Assembly (NCBI GenBank): GCA_002286855.1
Contig: NRSV01000022.1
Coordinates: forward strand, 186,001 to 250,000
Direction of reading: 5' to 3'
Source of the DNA: Bipolaris cookei
Taxonomy: Eukaryota; Ascomycota; Dothideomycetes; Pleosporales; Pleosporaceae
DNA: 64,000 bases
Shown: one piece after another, positions 52,605 to 64,000 of the stretch
How positions within the stretch are numbered: position 1 is the stretch's first letter
Layout of the letters: each line of letters starts with the position of its first letter
Translations under genes and position numbers: made by a program
Notes under the pieces: generated by a model
Told to the model about the DNA's origin: nothing
The model's input: the letters and a program-made list of their open reading frames with translations, nothing else
Databases searched by the model: none

Positions 52605-54830
52605 CTTGAACGGATCCTTTTAAATTTACTTCACTGCTTGTCTCTCACCGTTGAGTCGCAGATTCTGCTGTGCGCGTCGCTGTCGCGTCGAATGTGCGCG
52701 TTGCGCAAACAGTAATACGGTGCTGAAAACTTTATAGCTTTCTTCAAATAATCTGTAGCTGGTGTAGATTCAGATGTACATGTTGGTTGCTCTGGATAGC
52801 AATTAGATGTGCAAGGAGGCACAGTGCGATTCTTCGATGAGTGGGGCGAAACTATGTAGAAAGATTGCAAGGGTCCAGCGAGGCGCGCGAGCACGTGCAG
52901 CAGCAGCATCATCATCATCATCATCATCCACAAACACTCCAATACGTCATCTTTCTCAGAGATCATAATATTTGCTGTTGCAACAATTCCTCTGTACTAC
53001 ATGTGTGTCATGGCTGCTGTCTGAGATCTCGATTGTCAATAGAAAAAAAGATAGGGTTTGCCACTAGAGCTGTACATCTTCTGCTTTGTTGCAAGCATCT
53101 AATGTCTAGACGGGCCTTTGTCGTTCGTTGCTTTTTTGTATGTCTGCACGGTCCAAATAGTCTGTGTAAACTTTCCTAAACGACGTGTGCCAATACCAAC
53201 TACAAACTCACAGCAGTTGAGTATGTATTACAGCAGGAAACGTGGTGCCACTCTAGGATGCGTCAAGGGCTAAAAATGGTCGCATTAAACAGTGGTGAAA
53301 GGTGGGACTTGACAAGCTCACAGTTAGATTCCACGGATATTCCAGTAGTGGTTTGCCAAACAGACATTACAAAATAGGAGAACAAGTGGAACAGGGCAGA
53401 GGATAGGCTAGGTTACATGGTCTACGCAATGTAGATGGGATTACTCGATCGCCGATGCGGCAGCATCCATGCAAGGCGCATAGAAATCAATTTGGAATGC
53501 AAGCTAGTAGGGCGGGTCTTGCGAGAAGTGGATATGGTAAGCGGTAAGAGCCGACACTACCGTTGAATTGTTAAAGGCACTTACTGTGTAGGCACCATCT
53601 GCATTGAGTAAAAGGGCTAGAAGGATTACAACGTGCCATGTGACTCGGGGTATTTCGTGCATATGTAAGTATACGAAAGTAGTCGCCGAATGCATCATGA
53701 CAGCTTAGGAAGGAATCAAGTTCTAGACGTTCATGGCCAACACACGGTCGGTGTTCAAGCTTTGTGGTATACTGGAGCGCATTTATAGGCATGCACCAAG
53801 TTAGCTGAAACATGGTACTCTCAAAGGCAGAATGCGTTGGCTGAACGAGGAATGAAAGATGGGGGGACAGGGCTTCGGACGTCAAAGAGAAAGCGCACGC
53901 GAGTAGGTTGACGGCAGCACACCCGGCTTGAACAAGTGGAATGCAAGTATCGTCTTGAGCATCTTGGCTCTGGCATTGGAATCTTGTTGTTCACGTTGTT
54001 GCAGGGCTAAGAGAGGGAGAGAACGTGTGTGCGTGAGTGTGAGAGGCAGTTTGCATGTTTGCGTCTGTGCGCTAGCCAAGTCACAGGTTCTTGCGCGGGA
54101 AGAAGGAGCGACTGTCAAGTCGAAGCACGCCATGCTATGATGCATGAGTAAAACCTGCTAGCAAGCGTACGGGAGTAATGAGTACTTGGGTCGAATGCGC
54201 CGTCTGCCGTTAGCACTAGCAGCCAGTGTCTTGTAATGCTGCCCAGTGCTGAGACACAGCCTGTACTGGCACATGGCCTGGCAGTGACATGGCAGGCTCC
54301 CGTCGTTTCTGCCAATCTGTCTGCTCTGGGCTGTGGCTGCGGCGTGGGTGGAAAAAGCTGGGGGGCCAGAGGCACCAGGAGTGTTAGCCGTCGGCGTTAG
54401 ACGGACAGAGTTTGATGTCGTCCAGCAACGCGCTCGTGCGACGTTTTAGGGCTGGGATGAGGCTCGGTGGGCAAGGGCAGCGACGGGGAAGCGAGTGGAA
54501 GCGAGTGGAAGCGACTGGGGTGACGACGGTGGAAAGGGCTGCCGGCATTGTTTCTGCAATGGGCTGGCCGGGCGCTGCAGGGATGGGACCAATCACGGCC
54601 GAGATGAGACAAGCTGGAACGGCAGGTGCCACCAGGCTGCCGGCGTGCCCTCAAGCTTCGCCCAGCCCACTCCCACTTGGCCTCGACGCTTAACCCACAA
54701 CCGCGACGCTCGACTCTCGAACCCACCTCCTCCACAACCCCGTACATCCGATGCCGCTCGTCTGAACATCCATGGGACTCCTCTATCCGTCACCAACTGC
54801 TGCTGGACCAGTATAGCCCCCCGATCGAGC
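52605..54830. other. 2.2-kb non-coding stretch before palH
   Basis: No gene can be supported. It contains a CAT triplet run at 52897-52928 and short unrelated frames. The part 54400-54830 is GC-richer and should be the palH promoter and leader; palH transcription is commonly constitutive, and I see several GCCAAG/CTTGGC-like words in the window but none here that I would call a PacC site with confidence. Confidence 0.45.
52897..52928 (+). repeat. Short CAG/CAT trinucleotide repeat
   Basis: Three CAG units followed by about seven to eight CAT units. Not in a predicted reading frame. Confidence 0.8.
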
Positions 54831-57287
54831 ATGTGGGAGGCCGACTCGTGGCCTGCCGCCTCTCCTCTCCTGGACCGTCGCGCGCCCGATGCCACGACGC
54901 CCTATGTAAGCCTCTACTGTTCACCGCGACACGCCTCGCCCAACGCGACTGACTGCGACTCCTAGCACTGTCCCTCGTACAAACTGCCCGCCCATGGCAC
55001 CATTGAGATTTCGCCCGGCAACACAATCACCCTCACCGAAAGCGCCCTCTTCCGTCCCCTGTGCTCCAACTCGCCTGGCAACTCCAGCCCCATCGAAGAT
55101 GACACCGGCGGCGTCACCAGCATCGCTGACATGCGCGACCCCTTCCACGCCTCCATCACCCCCCAGGCCTATGCTACGGGCGCTGCCACCGTTATCGCTT
55201 GGATGCTTGTAATCATGCTCATCATCACGCCGCGCACCTTCTTCGTCGGCAATTCCTCTGGACGGTCAGGCCTCATGGGACGCCGCGGCATGATTAGCGG
55301 TGCTTCAGGAGGAGGATCGATCATTGGCGTGGGCAGCCGCCCATGGCTGCAAAAGGCCGCAGCCCTGACCGTTGCCATATCGCTTACGCTTGCCACCGCC
55401 GACACCTTCAAGATTGCCGAGCGCCAGTACGAGGACGGCTTCATCGACGCTGTGGAGCTACGTGACCAGGTCGTCGCCGGCATGGAAATCAAGGTTTCGC
55501 GCGTTGTGTCCGACATATTCCTATGGCTCGCCCAAGTGCAAACTCTGATACGCCTGTTTCCGCGCCACAAAGAAAAAGTTATCATCAAATGGGTCGGTTT
55601 CGCTCTCATCCTCCTCGACATCCTGTTCAGCTGCCTCAACAGCTTTGGTCCCTACGAGAATTCGCGCCGTCCCGCGCATTTCGACACGGCTATTCCCGCC
55701 CTGAGTTACCTGTTTCAACTATCGCTAAGCATGCTCTATGCCGCCTGGGTCATGTACTACGCCATTACCAAGAGACGATATGCCTTTTACCACTCGATGA
55801 TGTGGAACATGAGCGTCATCTCACTTGTATCAATTATTGCTATCCTGACACCGGTCGTTTTCTTCATTACCGATATCGCAAATTACACCATTGCCGGATG
55901 GGGAGACTACTTTCGCTGGGTGGGAGCTGCCGCTGCTAGTGTTATTGTTTGGGAGTGGGTTGAAAGAATTGAAGCTTTGGAAAGAGAAGAGAGAAAAGAT
56001 GGAATTCTGGGAAGAGAGATTTACGATGGAGATGATATGCTGGACAACAGTCCATCCGATCACAGCTGGCCTTCGAAGCGCAAACATCAGCCATCAGAAA
56101 AATCCAATCAACAAAACGGCCGCCGAGGAGACGACAAAGGTGCAAGTAGAGGTTTTGGTGTTTTTACATCAGCTCATACCGCTCGTTTCAACAACTTTGC
56201 ACAGAAATTCGGACAAAAGATGACAGAATCGCCACGAGCAGAAGCACGCAAGAGACGCACCATTCACATTCCTGCCCCACCTCCGGTTGCGCGACGGTCG
56301 GCATCTACAACACGCGCAGACCGTAGCTCGCGCTCCTACGTCCGGGTGCATACTCCACCTCCAGTACCCGTCATCTCTTCGCCTGTTAGCAGGACAGACA
56401 CGACCAGCGCCGACTCAACAGTTTATACGGTACGCTATCATCCTATCAGTGACACACCACCACTACCCCATCCTGCACCCGCAGATCGTCGGATAGCAGA
56501 TTACGAGGCGCAACCACAACCGCAACCACAACCGCAATCGCAACTGCAACCGCAAGAACAAAAACCGCTACCAATCCAACCAGCCGATCCAGAAGATCCC
56601 GAAAAGGGTGCTGACTCTGAAGAGGCCAGTGTCAATGCCAACAGAGGCAAGTGGCAGTGGCAAGCACTCGGCAATGCCTTCCGCAGAAAGGGACGGACGC
56701 CGCCTCGGGAGCTGCAAAGAGGCCAGGTGATTGAACCACTTGGAGTTAACGATGTGGCTGCAAACATACCACCACGCACCTACAACGGACTGGCTCTAGG
56801 AGATCGGCTCGGCACGTTTGCCGCACAGCAAAGTGAGAAGCTAAGGTCCAAGAAGAAGAACGGGTCGCAACTCGATATGCAGCTACCTGTGACGATTATT
56901 CCTGCACAACCTCGTGGACAGACTTGGTCTCCAGACATTATCCGTCAGCAACAACAAGAAGCTCAGCAAGAAGAAGCGTCTACCAGTGCAGGCACCCAGC
57001 TTGGACGACCAACCACAACAGCCGACGTAGAAGCGACTGATTCGAGCGAGATTGCGCATCTCTCAACGTCATCACCACATTCTCAACGCAACCCTCGAAT
57101 TCGATTCTCACCAGGAATCTTGCATGAGCAGCAGCAGCAGCAGCAGCAAAGCAGTGTTGACGGCTTGGGAGCGCAGGTACGACAGTCATTGTCCACACCA
57201 GCGACAGGGCTGGCACGAAATGAGAGCACGTCGGTTGTTGACTTTAGTATGCCTCGGCAGCAGAACCGGACGGACCACGATAGGTAG
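54831..57287 (+). CDS. palH: pH-response regulator palH/RIM21
   Basis: Seven-transmembrane plasma-membrane sensor that starts the alkaline-pH Pal/Rim pathway, leading to PacC/Rim101 processing. Exons 54831-54905 and 54966-57287 (60-nt intron, GTAAGC to CCTAG) give 798 residues. The N-terminal extracellular part has paired Cys (HCPSYKLPAHGTIEIS, LFRPLCSN). Membrane segments start near residue 97 (TGAATVIAWMLVIMLIITPR) and continue with LQKAAALTVAISLTLATADT, KWVGFALILLDILFSCLNSF, ALSYLFQLSLSMLYAAWVMY, SVISLVSIIAILTPVVFFIT and WVGAAAASVIVWEWVERI. The long cytosolic tail (about 370-798) is disordered: Pro/Arg-rich, a QPQP repeat at about 540-560 and poly-Gln at about 745. The tail would bind the arrestin PalF. 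Assignment is firm. Confidence 0.92.
56511..56562 (+). repeat. CAACCG-type repeat encoding Gln-Pro tract in palH
   Basis: Imperfect hexamer CAACCA/CAACCG repeated about seven times, coding for alternating Gln and Pro in the cytosolic tail. Likely length-variable between strains. Confidence 0.75.
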
Positions 57288-57939
57288 CAGTGAGTAAGAG
57301 ATGTGGTGTGTTGCATGTTTGTGTTTATATTTGTCATGTTGATAGCACGTATATACCCCTATGTTGAAATGGCGTATTTTGGAGGACGAGTAGTGGTTGA
57401 GTGATACCACGCAGCATTGGCATGGGACGGCGCAGTGGGAACTTCAAAAAAGGAATCATTTGGTGTTTGTTATGGGGATTGGATACCCGCCGACTGCAAG
57501 GTCAGGCTCTTTTTCTTATTTATTTTGGAGGAATGGCGCATTTTACATATTGTGGGTTGCGTATGTGCAACTATTGTTGTTGTTGTTGGATGAGCGGCTC
57601 AAAGGCACGCAACTTGCAAATACAAGGACTTTTTTTTACAAGTGCAGACGTGTTATATTGGCAATGGATGAATGAGTGGATTGGTGAATAATGAAGCAAA
57701 GGCGGGGGCCAAGAGAGGGCGATAAGGCTGGGGGGTTCGGTAGAGCTTGGGCCGGGGTGGGTGGTGGAGGTGTCTTGGGTTCCTTGCAAGGCCGCATCAT
57801 AGCTCCATGTTATCATGGCGCGTGGGCAGCTGCAGCTACTGCATAGAAACTAAACTGCGACCCAGCAGCCTCCGCCTCATATCGACCGCGCGCAGCCTGA
57901 CGGAAGACAGTCGCCCTGCGCCTCTTCCTCTGACCCATC
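57288..57939. other. Intergenic: palH 3' region and MVP1 promoter
   Basis: About 650 bp between two plus-strand genes. No coding signal with motif. A TTGTTGTTGTTG patch is at about 57575. Confidence 0.45.
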
Positions 57940-60370
57940 ATGTCTCTCTTTGGCGACGATGACAGCAACACGCCACCGCGCCCAGGACAATCGTCGTCGC
58001 TCTTCGACGACGATCCCAAGCCTGCAGGCAGACCGGGCAACAGCTTGTTTGCTGACGACCTTGGTGACAACGACTCGCCCTGGGCATTCCCCACGCCCAA
58101 GAAAGCTGGCCGCGAGGCTCTCGTGAGATCGCTGCTCCCGCCCACAGACGTGCCCAACTCGTACATTGATGCATTCGACGCCCTGCTCGACGCCGGCCAT
58201 GGCCACGGCAACGGCGTCAGTCTTGTAGGCGTGAAGCGGTTGCTGGCCGACAGTGGGATTCCCGCCCACGCCCAATCCAAGATCCTCGATATTGTGCTGC
58301 CCGCCGGTGGAAGCGCCGAGCTGGGCAGGAACGAGTTCAATGTTGTCTTTGCCTTGATTGGGCTGGCCCAGGAGCACGAGGACATCACCCTCGACAGCGT
58401 CGACGAGAGAAAACGGAGTGAGTGTTAGCAGCAATCGTCGCCGTGCATATGCCTGCAGCCCACCGGTACTGACCCAGGGCCAGATCTCCCCGTACCCACT
58501 GTATTCCTCCCTCAATCCGCAAAGGCCCGCGACTCGTCGCCTGCTCCTGCTCCTGCCTCTGCATCGACCTCTGCGTCCACTGCTCCTGCACCACTACCGC
58601 AGGACGCCCATCCCCCAACCCCTCCAGCTCCTCAGCGCCAGCCGACCCAGCAACAGCAATCGCCTGCTGCAAACAAGTCAAGTGCGCCCATGCGCAAGCA
58701 ATCTTTCGGAGACCCGGAGGCGGATCCGTGGGGTAGCCCCGACCTTCACAGAGGCCATAGCCACGCCAATTACACCACTACACAACACCAGACCAACGGC
58801 TCCAGCATCCACACCAGAGGCCGTACCACCAGCCAGTTCACCACCCACTCTACCACTGATTCGGCAAATCCCCAACCTGTCCAGCCCAGCTCTTTGGGCA
58901 GCGAAGGTGGTTGGGGAGGATACAATGGCGGTGCAAACCAGCCCTTTGCTGCCCCGACTATGGGTGATGGAGGCTTTGGTGCTCCTACGCGTCGAGAAGG
59001 TGCATCTAATGTACCACCGGAGCTGGGTACATCAATTGGTCGATTGCCCGGCGCGTCTGGAAACGACGAAGTAATCACCATCACTGCCCTCTCGGAGAAA
59101 GAGGGCGTCTTCATGTTCCAGCATCGCAACTACGAAGTGGCCAGCTCACGACGCACAACAAAGGTCGTTCGTCGATACAGCGATTTCGTTTGGTTATTAG
59201 ACTGCTTGCACAAGCGGTATCCGTTCCGACAATTGCCATTGTTGCCCCCAAAGAGGGTTGGCAGTAAGTTACCTCCCTTCTCATGGTCTTGATAAATATT
59301 GAGAGTTCTTAGTCAACGGCAACCCAATAGCCGCCGATGCTACTTTCCTCGAGAAGCGAAGAAAGGGTCTGGCACGATTCACAAACGCCCTTGTGCGCCA
59401 TCCGGTCCTCAGTCAAGAGCAATTGGTTGTCATGTTCCTGACTGTGCCTACGGTAAGTTAAACGAGTACCAACAAGATCTAGGTTGGACTGACCAGAAAC
59501 AGGAACTCGCAGTATGGCGTAAGCAAGCCAACCTCTCTGTACAGGAAGAATTCACCGGCAAACCCCTTCCTCCGGATCTCGAAGACTCCCTACCAAAGAC
59601 CCTGCCTGACCTCTTCGACACAGTCAGGTCAGGCGTACGACGTAGCGCCGAAACCTACATTACGCTTTGCAGCATGATGGAGCGCCTCTGCCGCCGAAAT
59701 GAAGGCATGGCAGCCGAATACCTGCGCTTCTCTTCGGCACTGAGTGGCCTCACGGAGGCAAGCCACAACACATATGCCGTGGATACCAATGACGTACCGT
59801 TGCTGAATGAGGGACTAAGTGCTACAGCACGGCATCTCGATTCGAGTAAACAGCTACTCGAAGACGAAGCACGAGGCTGGGAAGAAGGCGTCTTGGAAGA
59901 CCTCAAGCGCCAAAGAGATACCCTCGTCAGCGTGAGAGACATGTTTGACCGACGAGACAAGCACGCCAAAGACAACATTCCCCAACTGGAACGACGAATC
60001 ATCAGCAACGAGGCCAAACTCAGCAATATCCGCAAAAATCCCGACGCCAAGTCCGGCGAGGCGGAAAAGGTCGAAGAGGCCATTTCCAAGGTTTGTTCTT
60101 TCCTCTCCCTATCATGTCTAAGGTTGTTGTAAGAGCGAAAATAGCTAATTCGATGTTCAGGACAAGGAATCCATTGTTCAACAACACGCCCGTGGCGTCT
60201 TCATCCGAGAATGCATCCGCGACGAACTCGTCTTCTTCCAGAAATCCCAGTACCACATTAGTCGCCTGCATCAGGAGTGGGCGCAGGAACGAGTCAAGTA
60301 CGCTGAGCTCCAGGCGGATAATTGGCGCGCGCTTAGTGAAGAGGTGGAGAGTATGCCTGCGGCTGAGTAG
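57940..60370 (+). CDS. MVP1: Sorting nexin MVP1
   Basis: PX-BAR sorting nexin (SNX8-like) for endosomal recycling and vacuolar protein sorting. Five exons: 57940-58417, 58484-59263, 59313-59452, 59503-60090 and 60161-60370; introns 66, 49, 50 and 70 nt; 731 residues. N-terminus MSLFGDDDSNTPPRPG is the family start. Residues about 60-160 form an EH-like helical part (PNSYIDAFDALLDAGHGHGN). A Pro/Ser/Gln/Ala-rich linker follows. The PX domain is at about 335-450: ITITALSEKEGVFMFQHRNY, RRTTKVVRRYSDFVWLLDCL, then LPLLPPKR and FLEKRRKGLARFTNALVRHP, with Arg-Arg-Tyr of the PI3P pocket. The C-terminal BAR-type helices (NTYAVDTNDVPLLNEGL, the helix of RRDKHAKDNIPQLERRI, HISRLHQEWAQERVKY) end at MPAAE. 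All joins are in frame. Confidence 0.93.
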
Positions 60371-61319
60371 AGCCTTCTTTTGGTTCCTTACTTTTTATGT
60401 CTGTCTGACTCATTTTCCTGGGTTGTTGGTGTTGTTGTCTAGTAAGAGTAGCATAACAAGTTGGTGAATGTAGGTGGGGAGGAATGGGATACACGAGATA
60501 CGAGGAATGGAGGCAGAGAATGAGTTACAAGGATGACGGTGTGTTTTGCTTTTCTTTTCCGGAGGGGTTCGGTAAGCAAATAATGGGGGTAGCGAGCGAG
60601 AGCGAGAAGGTGGGGGGTTACATGTACCTTGATTTGTTTGATACCACGATGAAAGAGAGGGAATGGGACCCATGTTCTATGTCTTTTTTGCTGCGGTTTC
60701 TCTTTTTGGCAAATTTGTACATGTCTCTTTTTTTTGTATATGCATATATGCCCTCTCGTACCGTACGTAGTCTTTCCCATATTGTCATTGCATTTTCGGA
60801 ATGGATAATCGGGTCATGTCTACTCTTGCCGCTTTCAGTGGATAAATTGGATTGTCGTGCTGGCGTGACTAACGAGACAGTAGTAGTACACAAAGTGCAA
60901 ACAGTAAAGCCCGTGAATTGAGCATTTGGATTGTCATTTATCAAGGAACCGGAGAGCACACTTGTCTTGCGCGTGCACACAAAGAAAAAACATGTCCGAC
61001 ATGGCACAGAGAGAGGGGGGAGGAGAAAGTCAAAACATCAAGTATCCATTATCAGAAACCCCGTCTCGTCGCCTTCCCTCGACACACATGGCAAGTAAAA
61101 AAGCTATCATTTTCAGCTGTTTTCTATCTTGCCTCGCGCCCCCCATGCTAATCCATCAGCCCGTTTCCTTCTTTTTTTTCCCGTAGTTGCAAATGAAAAA
61201 GAAAGGAAAGATCCGGGGGTCCCGAGGTAGCCATTTCGTATCGTCAGGTAATCATCTCGTCAAGTTTTGCGCCACCCCTACTCCGGTTCGATTTCCGTTT
61301 GAAAAAAGGGTAAGGGAAT
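60371..61319. other. Convergent 3' region of MVP1 and RPS29
   Basis: About 950 bp between two converging genes. Short frames on both strands have no motif. T-rich tracts near 60725 and 61170 suit termination regions. Nothing else recognised. Confidence 0.45.
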
Positions 61320-61809
61320 TTATCGGTGCTGTAAGGATCGTTAGCCTCATCTCCCTTTCGTACACATACAGCGTGATAGACATCACCACTCGTCGACCTG
61401 GGCATGCAAGAGCGCGGAGGAAATAGAAACGTACCTTGACAAAGCCAATATCGGCGCTCTTCTCACGGAAGCACTGACGGCAGATGTTGAGGCCGTACTT
61501 GCGGATCAGACCAGCAGGGTGCGTGCAGACGCGGCTGTTGAGTACTGTGTTAGCCTTTGCCTTTGCCTATAAAGTCATTGCATTGTCCTTATTTCTGGAA
61601 TGTCCAATCGCCCGTTTCCTGCGTTCCGCCTGCGCCCATCATGGTACGCAAAAGGCCCGCCTTCCCCCCGCGTGGACTGGACTGGACTAGGATGCGGGTA
61701 TATATGTGTGTGGGTAGACATAGATATAGAGAGAGGGAGCGACATACCACTCGCGAGAACCCTTGCCGTAGGTCCTAGGGCGCGAATACCAGACCGACTC
61801 GTGAGACAT
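61320..61809 (-). CDS. RPS29: 40S ribosomal protein uS14 (Rps29)
   Basis: Small zinc-binding protein of the 40S subunit head, near the decoding site. Exons 61748-61809, 61435-61534 and 61320-61328 give 56 residues, the standard length. Sequence is canonical: SHESVWYSRPRTYGKGSREC, RVCTHPAGLIRKYGLNICRQ, CFREKSADIGFVKHR. Zinc ligands are Cys21, Cys24, Cys39 and Cys42. The first intron is 213 nt and the second 106 nt, long for this genome but usual for ribosomal protein genes. The last exon is only 9 nt (His, Arg, stop). Confidence 0.95.
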
Positions 61810-62431
61810 GGTGTGTGATTGAAGGGCGGGTTAGGCGGGTAAGTCCTGGTATGCTGCCTGAAATCAGTCTTTTATTCTTTCGCGCAGGTTGACTGCTTTT
61901 ATGGTGTCGGAAAGGGAGCTGCAACTCACAGTATTGACTGTTGTCGGCGGTGTTAGACGGGCTTGCTGTATGCTTGACGAAGTTCCTCAATGGGCGGTGG
62001 ATGCCGATAATTCGCGTATTGTGTGTGCTGGTCTGTGCGAGGCGCTAATGCTGGCGCACAGGTTTCCATCGCGTTCGTTGGGGTGTGCCAAGAGATTACT
62101 GGATTCTGTTCCCCATCTCCCCCAACATGTCCTATGGGGAAGCCGAATGAGCACACAGTGAGGTACAAGAGCTCTCTGAGCATTGAGAATTGCTGCACGG
62201 ATTTGCTTTATCATTAAATTCATGTTAGAGGTGAAGTAGAAAAAACGTCGCAGATGATGAATTCACAAAAGGCCGCCAGTCCCAAACCCGTACCATACTA
62301 CCCATCGTAATAACGCCGAAGCGCCTTGCTGTAATCGTGGCCTTGGTATGTAAGAAGAGCGGAGCTCCGAAACCTGCTTCACAATCATAAAGTAAACAAC
62401 TAATCCAGGCATCTCGCCCATATCAAAACAC
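61810..62431. other. Intergenic: RPS29 promoter and SCC3 3' region
   Basis: About 620 bp between two minus-strand genes. The RPS29 promoter lies next to 61809. No gene seen. Confidence 0.5.
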
Positions 62432-64000
62432 TCAGTCACCGAGAATACTCTCTTCGCCATCGCCATCCCTCTCTGCCACATCGTCACCATTCTCCTCCGC
62501 ATCCTGTACACCATTGGTCTGTTCCTCATCACCATCGGCCATTTCCTCATCCTCAATCTCGTCTCCGGGCACTTCATTCTCAGCGTCTTGTTCTTCGTCT
62601 TCGTCGCTGTCCACTTCGATAACCTCTTTGCTTTTAGCTGGCTTGGCAGTCTCCTTAGTTGCCTTTGTACCCTTCTTGGCCACTTTGCGTTGCTTGACTG
62701 CATCGAGATGATTTACAACCTCCCTCCATGTAGGTGTGAGTTTTGTCTTGTTACGCTCTAGACGCTTGCGCACTGTGCCTGAACCGTCACCGTCGAGTGC
62801 ACCAACAAGCACAGCATGTACGATGCGCCCACCGAACGCATCGAGCGATTGCTCAGCCAGAATGGCACGCACTTGCTTGTCCGACACTGCACCTTCATCT
62901 GCAGCATCTTCTTCGTCACTTTCCGGTTCGTCATCAGGGTCGATTGGGTCATCATCAATATCCGGCTCCTCAAGACGCTTGTTGGTAAGTTTGGCTAGGT
63001 AGTTTTCCCATGCCGTAAGGATCTGTAAGATGAGTTTCGTTGTGTTGCTGTTGATGTCGCGGCAAAGAGCCTCCCAATCGTCATTGGCGTTATTTGACCC
63101 GCGACCTTGTGTCTTTTTAGGCGTCCTCGTCACCTTGCCCTTCTTGACCCGTAGTGTACAAAACATGGTGTAAATGTCTAACAGGAGATTCGCTGCGTCG
63201 AGTCGTACTTCATCTGTGCCTTTCCGGCTCTCCATGATCCTCATTAAGGTCGTGACACAAGTGTCCCTCCTTTCCACAAGCGCCATGAGTTCGTCGTCAG
63301 GCATGCTAGTGCCTTCTTCAACGTGTGTGGTGCACTCCCGGCATTTCCACATGAAATACATAAGCATGATAGACATTGCGTGACGGACAAGAATATCGTC
63401 TGCCTCTTCAATCTCTACGTCCAGTTCCTCAACTGGAACGCCGCGTTCAAGTATCTGCAACGCTGAGTCAATCGGTGGAGTGTCCAACGCCGCCTTCTTG
63501 CCCCTGCTCTTTGGCTTTGCAGGAGCAACAATATGGTCAAGCACAGAAGCGTCCGAAACAGTCACCAGCTGTGCCATTTTTAGGACGACATTGGAAACGC
63601 CGCGGAGAACATTCTGATCCAAGTTGCCTCGGGTAGAAAAGTCCTTGCCTCGTCGAAGGGCATCAAATGTACTGATTAGATCATCCCAAAGTGCTTGCAC
63701 CTTGAGATCAACCGTCTCTCTGAGTTCCTCGCTGCCCTGTGCGTGTAGAATGGATCCGATAGCCTCACCAAGCACACGCTCGTTGTGATGAGTAAGGAAT
63801 TGCTTGTTGATGTCGTCAAGTAACGCAGTGAGGGCTGCATTCTGCCGAAGTTCCTCAAAGACATCCAGATTCAGCTCACGCTCCAATCGGAGACATAGCG
63901 CAGCAGCTTCGGGAAGAGCGCCGAATTTCTTCAAAAGTTGAGGAATGAGTAACGAAAGTCGCCGAGCCATATCTGCTTGGTCTTCTTGCTCGCTCTCGCG
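62432..64000 (-). CDS. SCC3: Cohesin subunit SCC3/STAG, C-terminal part (cut by window edge)
   Basis: Partial gene: the frame stays open to base 64000, so the 5' part lies outside. About 522 codons are visible. Cohesin's HEAT-repeat subunit binds Scc1 and DNA and is needed for sister chromatid cohesion. The visible part is helical with short repeats (EDQADMARRLSLLIPQLLKK, LEIFEELR-like NLDVFEELRQNAALTALLDD, LGEAIGSILHAQGSEELRET, then ALWDDLIST), a region with CRECTTHVEEG, and KKGKVTRTPKKTQGRG. The last 110 residues are Lys-rich then acidic (EVIEVDSDEDEEQDAENE) ending EESILGD. The order and content fit fungal Scc3/Psc3 C-termini. The internal ATG at 63970 is not the start. Confidence 0.85.
   Translation of the reverse strand, partial: RESEQEDQADMARRLSLLIPQLLKKFGALPEAAALCLRLERELNLDVFEELRQNAALTALLDDINKQFLTHHNERVLGEAIGSILHAQGSEELRETVDLKVQALWDDLISTFDALRRGKDFSTRGNLDQNVLRGVSNVVLKMAQLVTVSDASVLDHIVAPAKPKSRGKKAALDTPPIDSALQILERGVPVEELDVEIEEADDILVRHAMSIMLMYFMWKCRECTTHVEEGTSMPDDELMALVERRDTCVTTLMRIMESRKGTDEVRLDAANLLLDIYTMFCTLRVKKGKVTRTPKKTQGRGSNNANDDWEALCRDINSNTTKLILQILTAWENYLAKLTNKRLEEPDIDDDPIDPDDEPESDEEDAADEGAVSDKQVRAILAEQSLDAFGGRIVHAVLVGALDGDGSGTVRKRLERNKTKLTPTWREVVNHLDAVKQRKVAKKGTKATKETAKPAKSKEVIEVDSDEDEEQDAENEVPGDEIEDEEMADGDEEQTNGVQDAEENGDDVAERDGDGEESILGD

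Noticed and set aside
53504..54145. Minus frames between DUF4211 and palH
   Set aside because: Short, overlapping and without motifs; the one hydrophobic stretch does not extend into a credible protein.

Overview
The window reads as a chromosome arm segment of a filamentous ascomycete, most likely a dothideomycete of the Pleosporales. The reasons are short (about 45-125 nt) GT-AG introns with CTAAC/CTGAC-like branch sites, filamentous-fungal families (palH, ArAE_2/FUSC transporter, DUF4211, Urb2, Utp8), and Fot1/pogo-type DNA transposons with ACGTA termini inserted at TA. Gene models were rebuilt by hand from splice signals, so exon limits are given in each entry. No species is claimed.

Layout, left to right. 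1.4-17.5 kb is a housekeeping block: an ADGF/CECR1-type adenosine deaminase (+), the glutathione-degradation amidotransferase DUG3 (-), importin alpha (-), telomere protein POT1 (+), an unknown protein (+), MICOS subunit MIC10 (-) and ribosome-biogenesis factor URB2 (+). 17.9-22 kb holds a three-PHD-finger gene with an in-frame TGA exactly at a conserved zinc-finger tryptophan, an unknown 300-residue protein, and an iron-containing alcohol dehydrogenase/maleylacetate reductase. 22-35.3 kb is the accessory, gene-poor part: a degenerate Fot1-like element (E1), the divergent mitochondrial pair glycine-cleavage H protein / bS6m, weak hypothetical ORFs, a small secreted six-cysteine protein, then two abutting elements (E2, a palindromised derivative, and E3) that share one TA dinucleotide, followed by a TTA/TTG microsatellite. 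35.3-52.6 kb is again dense: an ArAE_2/FUSC membrane protein (-), UTP8 (-), the PCNA unloader ELG1 (+), a membrane-anchored deubiquitinase (-), ALB1 (+) and a DUF4211 nuclear protein (-). 54.8-64 kb carries the ambient-pH sensor palH (+), sorting nexin MVP1 (+), RPS29 (-) and the C-terminal part of cohesin subunit SCC3, cut by the window edge.

Functional themes: ribosome production (URB2, UTP8, ALB1, RPS29, bS6m), chromosome maintenance (POT1, ELG1, SCC3, PHD and DUF4211 proteins), membrane trafficking and sensing (palH, MVP1). Many pairs are divergent with 200-600 bp shared promoters. The most notable observations are the PHD gene, where one base change seems to have made both a stop codon and a consensus 5' splice site (possible newborn intron or pseudogene), the tandem/palindromic transposons around 32-35 kb, and a candidate effector gene placed next to them.
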